DNA from: Haberlea rhodopensis
Lineage: Eukaryota; Streptophyta; Magnoliopsida; Lamiales; Gesneriaceae
Assembly: GCA_907163345.1 (NCBI GenBank)
Contig: CAJQUN010000058.1
Coordinates: 682,001-746,000 of the forward strand
Reading direction: 5' to 3'
DNA: 64,000 nucleotides
The notes under the pieces were generated by a model, which was not told where the DNA came from, made no database searches, and saw nothing but the letters and a program-made list of their open reading frames with translations. Positions 41,661 through 52,374 of this stretch are shown piece after piece; within the stretch, counting starts at the first letter, position 1; every line of letters starts with the position of its first letter. A program made the position numbers and the translations under genes.

Positions 41661-43349
41661 TGTCAGGATCGATTTTGGGGGTGGGTTGCCAGTCCACACA
41701 CGAGTTCAACCAACTTGAGCTTCAATAGCTCGTGTTCTTGAAATAATTACATCGAGAGATTATATCGAGTTTGGTTACAAAACCGAGCATAAGACACTAA
41801 ATAACCTGCTCTATAACCGATTAACCATTTGAAAGGCATTTTAAAGATACACAATTAAAATAAATAAACAAGAATTTGTTTATAGAAGTTCGAAGGTGGT
41901 GTAATCCTTCTACGTCTCCCCTTCTTCCACCTCATGGAAGGATTCCGTTAGAAGACTTTGATTTATACAATCCCGTTGTACAAACCGATCCAGTTGGGAA
42001 TTCCCCATCCAACTAGAACTCCTAGCAACTCAACTATATATGTTCTTTAATGTCTCACATACAAAGACCTCTCAATCGGTTGTGATCATCAACCGTTACA
42101 ATGATATTCACTCATCTATTAAGCTCTCAAATACAATGAATAGAGTGAATATATATGGCACAAATGATCTCCTATCAGATCTGATATAGCAAGGTAAGTG
42201 GTGCCAAAGGTTTGGGGAGTGCTATTCATTTAGCAACTTTTGTCTTTGAAGTTTCTCAATTGAATCCCAAGTGGGTTTGCTTTGGAAGGCTTGGATTGAT
42301 CTTCAATCGACTGTTATTGAGCTTCCAAATCATGTATATATAGCCCCAAGTAATGATATATACGTTAGACACAAGAATATGCCCGTTGGAAAAGGTTCTG
42401 CATCATTCCCGAACTTGCAACGGTCATATTCTGGTTTCTGGGCTCTTTGTATTTCGGACCGGTCTGGCCGGATCAGCTTGGACAGATAAGTCTGGCCGGA
42501 TCAGCTTGGACAGATCAGCTTGGGCAGATCAGTCTGGTCTAGACAGATTAGTCTGGTCTGGATCAGTCTGGGCAGATGAGTCTGGCCAGATCAGTCTGGA
42601 CAATCAGCTTGATACAAAACAGATTGATAAACTTGCTCTTTTGATCTGTTGCTTGTAGCTCTTGATTCTTTGATTTCTGGGCAAAGTGATCTACATAAAA
42701 GTTGTAGCCCTTTCTCTTAGCTTTCCATATAATCAAGAATCACTCAATTTCGAGTTTTTATGAGAGAGTTATGCTCGAAATACGAGGCAATGCTCCTGTT
42801 GTCTGTTTGCTGGATGCAGCAGCACATGGCGTGACTTGCAGAAGCTTTTTGGCCATCTTAACATCCGATTCAGTCTTTTACTTTCAACAATTACTTGTAG
42901 ATCTTTGTCTTATCTTTCCAACCCATACTGAATCGTCTAGTTCTGATAAGCGAGCTGAGAGTTATGGCCAACAAACTGACAGTCTCTTGCTGTAACAGCT
43001 TGCTGGTTCTTCGCGGTACAGATCGATCTTGCAGGCGTCTTTTCTCCTTGATAACATTCGAACTAGCCGATCTGTTGTGAAATATGAATTTTAGTATTTT
43101 GAGTTGGCTGTTCAACCTTTTTGGAAGCATGCCATTTCAATATCCGAGCTATGAGATATGATCGAAACAATCCGCTCTACCAGGATTTCAGTCTTGGTAC
43201 ATCTTGATATTTTCAAGCTACTTCTTTGTAATTCATCAAGCTTCTAATCATGATCTATGAACTGCACACTTGATGAATTATGTTAGCAACACAATAACAA
43301 GTTTTGTTAATATCAAAACCAAGATTATTCGGGTTCCCAAAACCCAACA
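41661..43349 (-). repeat. Solo copia LTR
   Basis: Minus strand from TGTTGGGTTTTGGG (43349) to ...CGATCCTGACA (41661), 1.69 kb. No primer site or polypurine tract is attached. Flanks GATAG (41656-41660) and GATAC (43350-43354) match at four of five positions, as expected for a solo LTR left by LTR-LTR recombination. It is homologous to 22378-24743 but lacks the MITE found there. A block of ~20-base GATCAG(T/C)TTGG units lies at 42460-42610. A minus-strand TATA-like ATATATAC is near 42335. Confidence 0.8.
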
Positions 43350-43569
43350 GATACAAATATCAAAGTATATAAGATACTCTCTATCACATGATTCAAAGCA
43401 TTTCTGAGCATTCAAAGCACTACAATTTCATAGCATTAGTCTGTTGCGCGTGTTCAAGCACAACTGAATTGTTTTATTCGAAAGTTTGGAATCCATCGTC
43501 TTTGTTTTTCACTCTAGTCACAATATTTGAGCTTTTGTTGAAGAGTGAACAAATTGTACAAATAGTAAT

Positions 43570-43890
43570 GGGTAAATTTTAAAAAAGGTCCCAAATAATA
43601 TGTATCTTTTCCAAGTCTCAAACTTTAGGATTAATCAAATATAGCCCCACATAAATTGTTTTTAATCAACAATAGCTCTACATAAATATTTTAACAAATT
43701 TAGTCCAACATAAATTATTTTTTAACAAAAGTGGTCCAAAAATTGAATAGAGGACTTTGAGATCATTTTTATTAACAATAAAAGTTTGATTGATATTTAT
43801 TAAAAACAAAGTTTCGATTATTTTTGATTAAATACACTTTCCATTATTGGAATTGGTTCTAAAAGTTTGAGACTAGTATTCCAAAGACCC
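43570..43890. mobile_element. MITE of the GGGTAAATT family, copy 5 (right end lost)
   Basis: Starts GGGTAAATTTTAAAAAAGG and shares the AAATTGTTTTTAATCAA, AAATATTTTAACAAATT and GTTTGAGACTAGTATT units with copy 2. The inverted right end is degraded. Confidence 0.55.
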
Positions 43891-43989
43891 TGTTGTGAAA
43901 CTCGACCGATATGATCGCACCAATTTAAATCGATTTATTTTTTATCAACTTAGGCAATCAAATTCCTCTTCATAGCCAAATCAGTTTTC

Positions 43990-44850
43990 TGCTTTAACAT
44001 TACAACAACAAGATTGCAAGCAATTCTATTCTTTATTCAATCTCAAGAAGTTAGGTGGTAGTTCTTCCTCCAAAATGGCTTGGGAGAAAGGGCAGCACGG
44101 TTGAAGTGTTGGGTAAACTCCCGTAAGGATTCTTGATCTTGTTGCTTCATCATAAACAAACTGAGTGAAGTCTTTTGATATTTCTTGCTACTTGAAATTT
44201 GATGCAAGAAAGCTGAGCTGAAGTCATAGAAAAACTTTATTGAGTTAGGCTTTAACATGTTGAACCATTGTTGATCCGACCTTACTAATGTATTCAGAAA
44301 TACCCAACATTTGACTCCATCGGCATATCGATGCAACAAGGCCACATTATCAAATCTTCCCAAATGGTCCTCATGGTCGGTGTTCCCATCGTATTCTCCC
44401 ATGTTAGGCTGTCAGAAGTTAGGTGGTAGTTCTTCCTCCAAAATGACTTGGGAGAAAGGACTTTCTTTCTTGTGGATGTAGGCCTTTTCCCCGACATGTT
44501 GTCTCAAACCTTGGATTTCATTCCACATATCTTACATTCTTTGGTGCATTTCCTGGTCCCATTCATCTTGGGTGGGATTGACTTCCTCCGCGTGACTTTG
44601 CTAGACTTCAGCATTGTCCTCATGATTCGCCAATGGTCCTCCTCTGTCCGGAGGTTGGGGTTAGTTTTGCTGCACAGCCTCAGCTACGGTGGTGGTAATG
44701 AACTGGGCTAGTTGTTCCATAGTCATGTTTCCCACGTTCATCACCGGAGGTGACTGTTAAGTCCTTCGTTCTGGGTGGGATTCCGTCGTATTTGTTCTTC
44801 CGCTTCCTCTTCTTCCTGCCATATCAATGTCTTTGCTCAAGTTTACCACA
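43990..44850 (-). pseudogene. Tat-lineage gypsy Gag N-terminal part (second element)
   Basis: The minus strand starts MAGRRGSGRTNTTESHPERR near 44819, then MTMEQLAQFITTTVAEAVQQ, with several stops. The capsid domain reads MGEYDGNTDHEDHLGRFDNV, HRYADGVKCWVFLNTL, QQWFNMLKPNSIKFFYDFS, QKTSLSLFMMKQQDQESLRE (Retrotrans_gag). It is cut off near 44000 before the Gag C-terminus. Part of the VILEEELPPNF stretch is duplicated at 44041-44100 and 44408-44460. Confidence 0.75.
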
Positions 44851-44854
44851 GACG

Positions 44855-44870
44855 AAGCTAAATGATGCTT
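44855..44870 (-). other. Degenerate primer binding site
   Basis: Minus-strand GCTTCGTCTGTGGTAAAC resembles the GGCGCCGTCTGTGGGAA primer site at 63074-63091, with several changes. It separates the LTR from the gag start. Confidence 0.45.
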
Positions 44871-45595
44871 GCTAAAAATGAGATATCTTCTTTCCAGCTG
44901 ATGGAGGGTGCTGATAACAACTCCAATAACAACTCCGAGTGCTGGTGAGGCCAGAAATCATGAACAAGTTTGAGAAAGGAGCCAGAAGGATGTCCCGACG
45001 AGTCCTATCTGATGCTGAAGTCAGAAATCGGCAAAAGGGAAGGGTAACGAGATGAGCTTGAAATTATGAGTAGAGTGAATACCTTATTCTCATCAACAAA
45101 GCTGGTATTTATAGGGATCAGAGAATATGCAATCTTTAACCGTCTGTCATAGGCCTAAGGGACATCTTCTGAAGCTAAGGGTGAGGACCAGGGGACTTGG
45201 GTCCCAGAGCCGGGGACCAGTAGGTGTCACTCTTTCCATACGATATGCTCACAACCTTTAGGATCTGATTTATGCCGGAGACCAGAGAATTTCACTTTCC
45301 CAGTATGATATACCTGCAGTTTTTGTGATCCGATTTGTACTTGGAGATATGAGTTGTACTTAGAATCTGATTTACGAGGACGTGCTACAAAGCTTAGCTC
45401 GCCTAACACGAGCGTGCTACAAAGCTTTGCAAGGCATCTGCGAGGTGCGAGGGTGAACTTCAAGCTCATCCTCGCATTGGTCTGATGGGCTTTATGGACC
45501 CTACCCAATTAGCTAACTCATAACCGCTACAAATATAACATTCACTCTAGGGTTAAAGAATTCCATTCAATACACTCTCGTAAGCCGACATCACA
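44871..45595 (-). repeat. Probable Tat-type LTR of the second element
   Basis: Lies between the degenerate primer site and TGTGATGTCGGC (45595), the likely LTR start. A TATA box CCTATAAATACC sits at 45104-45115 on the minus strand. I found no convincing similarity to the LTR at 63092-63700, so it belongs to a different family or is strongly diverged. Confidence 0.5.
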
Positions 45596-45961
45596 CTAGC
45601 ACTGGTGCTGGGCTTGAAGATATGGTCAGTTTGATTGGACTCGATGGATCACAGCATACAGATTGATTTCGTTGCTATCGAGAATTCCTTTCGTGCATTA
45701 TATTTGATTTATGCATGTTCTAATTTATGACTCTAGCACCATCGATACGTCTCCTGGTTAGATTTATTTATGTTTTATTCAGCTGTTTGGAACTGACGTT
45801 GGGGGGGTGGAAATCCAACACGCGAGGGCGATCTGTGAGAGCTCGCCCCTCGCGTGGGCGAGCTACCTGCTTCCCCATACCTTGCCCTCCGTCGGTTTTG
45901 ATCAATGGTTTTGGGGTCGACCCGTGGGGTTTTTTAATGGGCTTGACCCGTCTTGGTATCA
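45596..45961. other. Probable 3' untranslated part of the Tat element
   Basis: Non-coding. A GC-rich inverted pair GCGAGGGGCGAGC / GCTCGCCC lies near 45825-45865. No LTR boundary recognised. Confidence 0.35.
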
Positions 45962-46348
45962 CCGAGCATAACCACTTAGGAAATTTTAGGTTTAAACATG
46001 GACCAAACATCCCGATCTAATGTATAAACTAATAAAATTCCGAACAAGCTCGAACATCCCGAGCATAACCACTTGTGCAATTTTAGATTTAAACATAGAC
46101 TAAACATCTCGATCCCATGGATAAACTAATAAAATTTCGAACAAGCTCGAACAGTCCGAGCATAACCACTTAGGCAATTTTAGGTTTAAACATGGAACAA
46201 ACATCCCGATCCCATGAATAAACTAATAAAATTCGGAACAAGCTCGAAAATCCCCATCATAACCACTTAGGAAATTTAGGTTCAAACATGGACAAAACAT
46301 CCCAATCCCATGAATAAACTAATAAAATTCTGAACAAGTTTATACAAA
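45962..46348 (-). repeat. Four tandem ~97-bp repeats 3' of Tat pol
   Basis: Each unit contains GCATAACCACTTAGG, TTTAAACATGGAC, AACATCCCGATC and AATAAACTAATAAAATTC. Copies begin near 45965, 46061, 46158 and 46255. Tandem repeats between integrase and 3' LTR are a known trait of Tat/Ogre-type gypsy elements. Confidence 0.85.
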
Positions 46349-46429
46349 AGCAAATTTATCTTATTAACATCCAAATTATGCTAACAAACGTAAAAACAAC
46401 AATCAAATCATCAGATAAAGTACTTCTTA

Positions 46430-47430
46430 AGGTTGTGACATTCCATGGTCTTGCCAACATTCAGCCCCGTTGATCTTCCTGTCTATATGACCCTCGCCCG
46501 ATCACCACCTTCACTTTGTAGGGGCCTTCCTATTTTGGCTCTAATTTTTTACATCCCCAGCCGGGTTGATTTTCCGCAACACCATATCCCCGGCCTGAAA
46601 AGCCCTTGGGCGAACCCTTCGATTGTAAGCGTTGGTGATTCTTATCTTGTACATCTCAATGTGTGCGACTACTTTTTCTCTCAATAGGTATATCTCATCC
46701 AGTGCTAACTTTCTTGCCTCCTCGTTCCTTTCGGGACCATAATATTGTACCCGAAGAGATTCCACGTTGATCTCGGTGGGAATCATGGCCTCAGAACCAT
46801 ACACCAGGCTATATGGAGTTTCTATTGTAGATATTCATGGCGTAGTTCGGTATGCCCATAGTAAACCAGGTAATTCATTGACCCATGCTCATCTTACTCC
46901 TTCCAATCTGGTTTAATCCCGTGTAATATGATCTGATTTGTCACCTCAGCTTGTCCATTGGATTGAGGATAAGCTACTGAGGTAAATACTTGTGTAATTT
47001 TCATGTCCTTGCACCAATCCTGAACTCTCTTCCCCTGAAATTCTCTACCATTATCTGAGACCAATTTCCTCGGTATTCCTAACTGACACACTATGTTCTT
47101 CCACATGAACTTAATCATTTCATCCTCAGTGATCTTGGCAAGGGGCTCGGCTTCTACCCACTTGGTGACGTATTTAACAGCGACGAAAAGAAATTTCCTT
47201 TGTCCAGTTGCTGGGAGAAAGGGTCCCACAATATCCATTCCGTGTCGGTCAAAGGGACAAGAAATGATGCTGCTATTGGGGACTTCTGCTGGCACATGAG
47301 ATACACTGACATTCTTCTGACAATTATCGCATTTTCTAACGATGCCCTCGGCATCCGTCTTTATGGTAAGCCAATAATATCCAACTCGAGTTTGCCTTTT
47401 GATAGAGCATGTTTGCACCAAGGTGGTTCT
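46430..47430 (-). pseudogene. Tat gypsy integrase, C-terminal part (core and end)
   Basis: The minus strand reads CDNCQK (end of the zinc-binding domain). The rve core has D in HGMDIVGPF, D in LVSDNGREFQ and E in QSNGQAEV. After a shift near 46890 come MYGSEAMIPTEI, YNRRVRPRAFQAGDMVLRK and NPAGDV, the C-terminal DNA-binding part. The catalytic triad is intact, but the N-terminal zinc domain is split by the hAT element starting at 47431; its first half is at 52375-52640. The frame upstream of 47430 (GLVPWFVCRNRNR...) belongs to the hAT end. Confidence 0.85.
47421..47430. repeat. Left target duplication of outer hAT
   Basis: AGGTGGTTCT here and AGGTAGTTCC at 52375-52384 agree at eight of ten positions, directly touching the CAGG...CCTG termini. 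Confidence 0.6.
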
Positions 47431-47749
47431 CAGGCTGTTACGAGCCGGATTGGACCGGACTCGGACCAAACCCAACCGGCCCTGATTCCATAAGAGTGGA
47501 ACCAGACCAATCCAATTCCGAAATGGATTGGTCCGGTTCCGATTCCTACACACAAACCATGGAACCAATCCGATTCGGAACCCCTGATCCAATAGTCTAG
47601 ATTGGGTCCGGATTGTACCGGTTCCAACCGGAACCGGTCAGACGATCGATTTCCATCCTCGGCGATCGATCAGCAATGCAACCCTTTTTTTTTTAAGTTT
47701 ATGCCTTTGGCGATCAATCGCCAAGAATATGGTCGACTCCTCATTGTCT

Positions 47750-48174
47750 CTTATTTCTTCTCTTAGCACTGAACCAATCTTTTAGCAACGTAAGCATGAA
47801 CAATGATTCTGGTTTAAGAGAAACTCTAAAGTCTCCAATGAGTCGACCACAAGTTGAGAACTCCGATGCGACACTGGATGTTTGGACTGTAAATACATCT
47901 CTAGCCATTTTGGCTAAGACTGGATATTATCTTGCATTTGCTTTCCACCACTCTAGTATGTCAAAATTTTAATCTGTAATGAACATTTGACCCAGGAAGA
48001 ACTGCATATCATTTGAAGAGGTAGATGACACTCTGTTTCCTCTCCGCTTCTTTCTTCCAGGCTCATCAACAGATTAATCCATCCACTTCGTGACTGAGTA
48101 GAGTCTTCTCCTCCTTCTCCTCCTACACGTGACGATGAGCTTTGCCCCTCTTCACTATGGTACAATCCAAACAT
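47750..48174 (-). pseudogene. Outer hAT transposase, C-terminal dimerisation domain
   Basis: The minus strand reads FGLYHSEEGQSSSSR, then YYPVLAKMARDVF, SSVASE, FSTCGRLIGDFRVSLKPESL and LLKDWF, the hAT dimerisation signature. Frames shift several times. It is the continuation of 51299-52000 beyond the inner insertion. Confidence 0.8.
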
Positions 48175-48271
48175 ATATTTTGAAGAGAATGCATTATTGA
48201 TGTCTTTTTATCGTCAACATCCTCATCCAAAAAATTAGTGTAATATTCACAAAAGTATCAAAAGATACTAC

Positions 48272-48281
48272 ACCCAGACTT
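48272..48281. repeat. Left target duplication of inner hAT
   Basis: ACCCAGACTT here and ACCCATACTT at 51289-51298 match at nine of ten positions and touch the CAG...CTG termini. The homologous uninterrupted site inside the inner element near 49330 is ACCCTGACTT. Confidence 0.75.
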
Positions 48282-48728
48282 CAGACTGTTCACGGGCCGG
48301 ATCGAACCGGATTCAGACCGGATCCGACCGATCCCGGGCTCCATTTGGGTGGAACCGGACCAATCCGGTTCCGAATCGGATTGGTCCGGTTCCGGTTCAT
48401 GCCATGGAACCAATCCGGTTTGGAACCCCGGATCCGAATTTTTGGATTGGTCCGGGGTAAACCGGTTCCAATCGGAATCGGTTTGGCGATCGATCGCCAT
48501 GTTCGGCGATCGATAGCCAATTGTCACTGTTATTTTTTCAACTTACGGGTATTGGCGATCGATTTCCACGCCTATTTTTTTATTTTATTTATTTTTCTTC
48601 AGATTTCGCTTTCAACCTAAATCGTAAAGGAAAAATACATCATTTATTGAATATGGAAAACAACATAAAAGATACATCATTTGAAATGTATAATAAAAAT
48701 ACATTATTCATCATAATTTATAAGTATA

Positions 48729-50847
48729 GTCTTGGCCAATTCTTCTTCTTCTTCGGAACTTTCATTGCCGAACTCGTCGACTCCTCCTTCTCTCTTATTT
48801 CTTCTCTCAGCATCGAACCAATCTCTTAGCAGCGTAAGCATGTACAATGATTCTGGTTGTAGAGAAACTCTAAAGTCTCCAATGAGTCGAGCACAAGTTG
48901 AAAATGCCTACTCTGATGCCACACTGGATGTTTGGACTGCAAATACATCTCTAGCCATTTTGGCTAAGACTGGATATTGTCTTGCGTTTGCTTTCCACCA
49001 CTATAGTACGCCAAAATTTTCATATGTAATGAACATTTGACCCAGGAAGAACTGCAACTCATTTGAAGAGGTAGATGACACTCCGTTTCCTCTCTGCTTC
49101 TTTCTTCCAAGGCTCCTCAACAGATTAATCCCTCCGCTTCGTGACTGACTAGCATCTTCTTCTTCTCCTCCTCCTACTACACGTGACGATGAGCTCTGTC
49201 ATTGTTCACTATGGTACAATCCAAATATATTTTGGAGAGAATGCATGATTGTCGTCTTTTGATCGTCAACATCCTTATCCAAAAATGTACTGTAATATTC
49301 AAAGAAAGTATCGAAAGATCCTACACCCTGACTTGGGTCTAACAATGTAGACATACAGTGCACATGTGGAATTTGTTCCCAATATTTTTTAAACTTCTCC
49401 TCCATACGATAAACGAATGACGTTAACTCAATATCATCTCTAAATTCAATAAATTTACAAAACTTGTCAAATACAAGTGGAAGAAAATAATGAGAAGTAA
49501 GATTACAAACACCGGAGAAACGATCTGTTGCATCTTTAAAAGTTGATAACAAAGCAGTTAAATTATTAACAAAAAACCAATCCTTATCAGACAATAAATA
49601 ACTTTCATCACTTTCAGGCATTTGATAAGAGTTATAAAAAGAAGTTGAAGCATCTTGATTAGGTAACATCGATTCTAACATTTTGTGCAAAGAATTCCAT
49701 CGACTTACAATGGGCGGTGGAAAAAGAGTAAACCGAAGGTTCTGACTTGCACACGTATGTTTCCAATCACGCTTAATGCGTGACTGTCGTATCCATTGAC
49801 AACAGTTTTTAAGTTTGTCTATGCTACTACATTCAACATCTTCATAACCATCTTTTACTGCTAAATTAATTATATGACATGCACATCTAACATGGAAAAA
49901 AACACCATTAAGCATTGGTCGTAAATATATTTTAAGTTCACGCATTGCCGCCGTATTATTTGAAGCGTTGTCAAGTGTAATCGAACAAATTTTATCTGCA
50001 ATTCCATAAAATCTACAAACATTAACAATAAATTTAGCAATTTGGGAACCAGTATGTGCAGATTTTAATTCATCAAGTGACAAAATTCTTTTATGCAAAC
50101 ACCAGTTATCATCAATTCAATGACAAGTAATAACAAGAAAAGAAAATAGTGCGGTATTCGTCCAAATATCAGTAGTTAAACTTAATCTGCAGTTAATAGA
50201 AGAAAGATGATCAACTAAAGTCTTACGGTAATCAAGAAACACATCCACAATATTTATTTTCAAAGTATGCCTGAAAATATGTCTAAAACATGGTTGGATA
50301 CCAGAAGAAAATTCAATAAAGCCTATTTTTTTAGAAAACAAAAAGGGAAGTTCACATCTTACAATAAAACCAACGAATAATCTTTTGTTTTTTCCGGTGT
50401 TAAGATAAAATTAGTGCCAGACTGAGGATTAATTTGAAGTTGGGTTTGTTCTCTACCTAATGGTTGTAAAGTAACATCATCAAAATTATGTTTTTTAACT
50501 AGATGTTTCTTAAAAGTTCCGGTACCGCCAGCGGAACCACCTGTTTTATAATTATACGTGGTTTTGCATATTTTACAAATAACAACTGATTCGTTCGTAC
50601 CTGGTTTGGTCTCGACGTCAAAATGATCCCATACCTTGCTTCGTTTGTGACGGTTACTCGTACGACTCGAAGCACCAGTAGTAGCGGATGACCCGCCGGG
50701 GGCCGGATTTTGGGGGGCCGCAGGTTCTGCAACGTGTTCCGCTTCTTGAACATCATAAACATTATCAAACTCGGTAAAAATATCATAATTTTCTTGGAAT
50801 AAAGGTGGATTTGAGGAACCACCACGATCAGTAGAAGAGGATGCCAT
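48729..50847 (-). pseudogene. Inner hAT transposase, few lesions
   Basis: The N-terminal piece (50847-50359) has a BED zinc finger: W73, C91, C94, H115, H120 (KVWDHF, CKICK, HLVKKH). After a frameshift near 50360 the RNase H-like catalytic part reads SLTTDIWTN (first Asp), then SITLDNASNN (second Asp), RCACHIINLAV and VSRWNSLHKMLE. An in-frame TGA at about 50102-50104 (CH*IDDNW) and another near 49196-49198 (HSEQ*QSS) interrupt it. The C-terminal dimerisation block QYPVLAKMARDVFAVQT, SSVASE, FSTCARLIGDF and LLRDWF ends at about 48729. Such proteins cut and paste the element; with two nonsense codons and a shift it is inactive but young. Full length would be about 700 residues, normal for the family. 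Confidence 0.9.
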
Positions 50848-50947
50848 CGTATTACTGAAAATATGGGAAAATGAGATAATTGAATAAAAGATTAGGATTG
50901 TAAGAGTAAGAGAGTTGGAGATGAAAAATTGGAGAGGAAAAATGGGG

Positions 50948-50955
50948 TATTTATA
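50948..50955 (-). promoter_or_regulatory. TATA box of inner hAT transposase gene
   Basis: Minus-strand TATAAATA, about 100 bases upstream of the transposase start codon. Confidence 0.55.
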
Positions 50956-50996
50956 GAAATTTATTTTTTTTTTTTAAATATTTTTTTTTTATTTTT

Positions 50997-51065
50997 CCGT
51001 TGCCCAACGGCTAAAATAGCTGTTGGGCAACGGCAGTGGCCAACGGCTACAATGCCGTTGGCCAC
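50997..51065. repeat. Two strong subterminal hairpins of the inner hAT
   Basis: Hairpin 1 pairs CCGTTGCCCAACGGCTA with TAGCTGTTGGGCAACGG (50997-51033). Hairpin 2 pairs GTGGCCAACGG with CCGTTGGCCAC (51036-51065), a perfect 11-bp stem. Both share the AACGG core and lie between the terminal repeat and the promoter, where hAT transposases often bind subterminal repeats. Confidence 0.85.
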
Positions 51066-51298
51066 CATTTCCTTTTTTAAAAAAAAAATTTCTTTTTACC
51101 GATTTCGGTTCTGGAACCGGAACCCTTGGAATCGAAACCGCCGGATTGGCGGTTCCGAACCATGGGAACCGATCCGATCTGGGTAAAACCCGGATCGGAT
51201 TCCAGTTTGTAATCGGACCAACCAGTTCCGGCTTGGAATCGGAACCGACCGGTCAGGTTCCGGTTGATCCGGCCCAATAAGCACCCTGACCCATACTT

Positions 51299-52245
51299 GG
51301 GTCTAACAGTGTAGATATATAGTGCACGTGTGAAATTGTTCCCAATATTTTTTATACTTTTCCTCCATACGATAAACGAAAGACTACAATTCAATATCAT
51401 CTCCAAATTCAATAAATATACAAAAACATGTGAAATACAAGTGGAAAAAAATAATGAGAAGTAGGATAATAAACACCGAAAAAATGATATGTTGCTTCTT
51501 TAAAAATTGATAACAAAGCAGTTAAATTATTAATAAAATACCAATCCTTATCAGACAATAAATATATGTCATCACTTTCAGACATTTGATAAGAGTTGTA
51601 AAAAGAAGTTAAAACATCTTGATAAGGTAACATCGATTCTAGCATTTTATGCAAAGAATTCCATCGAGTTGCAATGGGCGGTGAGAAAAGAGTAAACCGG
51701 ATATTTTGACTTGCACACGTACGTTTTCAATCACGCTTAATGCGTGATTGTCGTATCCATTGACAACATGTTTTAATTTTAGCTATGCTACTACATTCAG
51801 CATCTCCATGACCAACTTTTACAGCTAAATTAATTATGTGACATGCAAATCTAATATGGAAAAAAACACCATTAAGCATTGGTCGTAAATGTATTTTAAG
51901 ATCACGCATTGCCATCGTATTATTTGATGCATTGTCAATTGTAAAAAATTTATCTGCAATTCCATGAAATGTACAAAATAATAATGATACGATAATGAGA
52001 GAATGGGGGAGTAACTTGGAAACTTTGGATGAATTTAACCTACAAATGAAGGTGTGTTTATAGTTGTAATTTTTTAAAAAACAATTAAAAATAAAAAAAA
52101 ACATGCCAATGGCCATATAGTCGTTGGGGTCCGCTTGCCTTGGTGCACCAAGACAACATAATTTTTTTAAAAAAAAAAATAACAAATTTTCACCAGATCT
52201 TGTTTGGAACCGGAAACGGTTTTGGAATTGGTGAAACCAGAACAA
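51299..52245 (-). pseudogene. Outer hAT transposase, central part
   Basis: The minus strand reads HGIADKFFTIDNASNNTMA, RPMLNGVFFHIRFACHII, AECSSIAKIKTCCQWI, then, in another frame, MHKMLESMLPYQDV and YLLSDKDWYFINNLTALL. Upstream of about 52000 the sequence becomes non-coding terminal region, so the BED finger and first catalytic Asp are missing. It is homologous to 49340-50000 of the inner element. Confidence 0.8.
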
Positions 52246-52374
52246 GCGGATTGGTGGTTCCGAACCCCCAAAACCAATCCGACCCCGTAATATAGGGTCG
52301 GATACCGGTTTGGAACCGGGTTAATCGGTTCCCGTTGGATCAGATCCGGTTAACCCGGCCCGATAAACAACCTG

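Larger units (their letters stand above)
48282..51288 (-). mobile_element. Inner hAT transposon (RICESLEEPER-like), 3.0 kb
   Basis: Terminal repeats CAGACTGTTCACGGGCCGG and, inverted, CAGGGTGCTTATTGGGCCGG, with GGAACCGGACC-type subterminal repeats at both ends. It carries a nearly complete minus-strand transposase gene (50847 to about 48729) with its own TATA box and two strong hairpins upstream. It sits in the transposase gene of a relative. Confidence 0.9.
47431..52374 (-). mobile_element. Outer hAT transposon, interrupted by a second hAT
   Basis: Terminal repeats CAGGCTGTTACGAGCC and, inverted from the right, CAGGTTGTTTATCGGGCC. GGAACCGG-type subterminal repeats occur at both ends. Without the inner element it is about 1.9 kb. 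It keeps only parts of the transposase on the minus strand: the D-N-A-S block and middle (51409-52000) and the dimerisation domain (47750-47960). The N-terminal BED finger is deleted. It is inserted in the zinc-binding domain of the Tat integrase. Confidence 0.8.

Noticed and set aside
45768..46020. Frames of 80-97 codons on both strands
   Set aside because: Located in the GC-rich 3' untranslated part of the Tat element; no homology recognised.
48732..49040. 102-codon plus-strand frame with a hydrophobic stretch
   Set aside because: Antisense to the hAT transposase C-terminal domain, which reads well on the minus strand.
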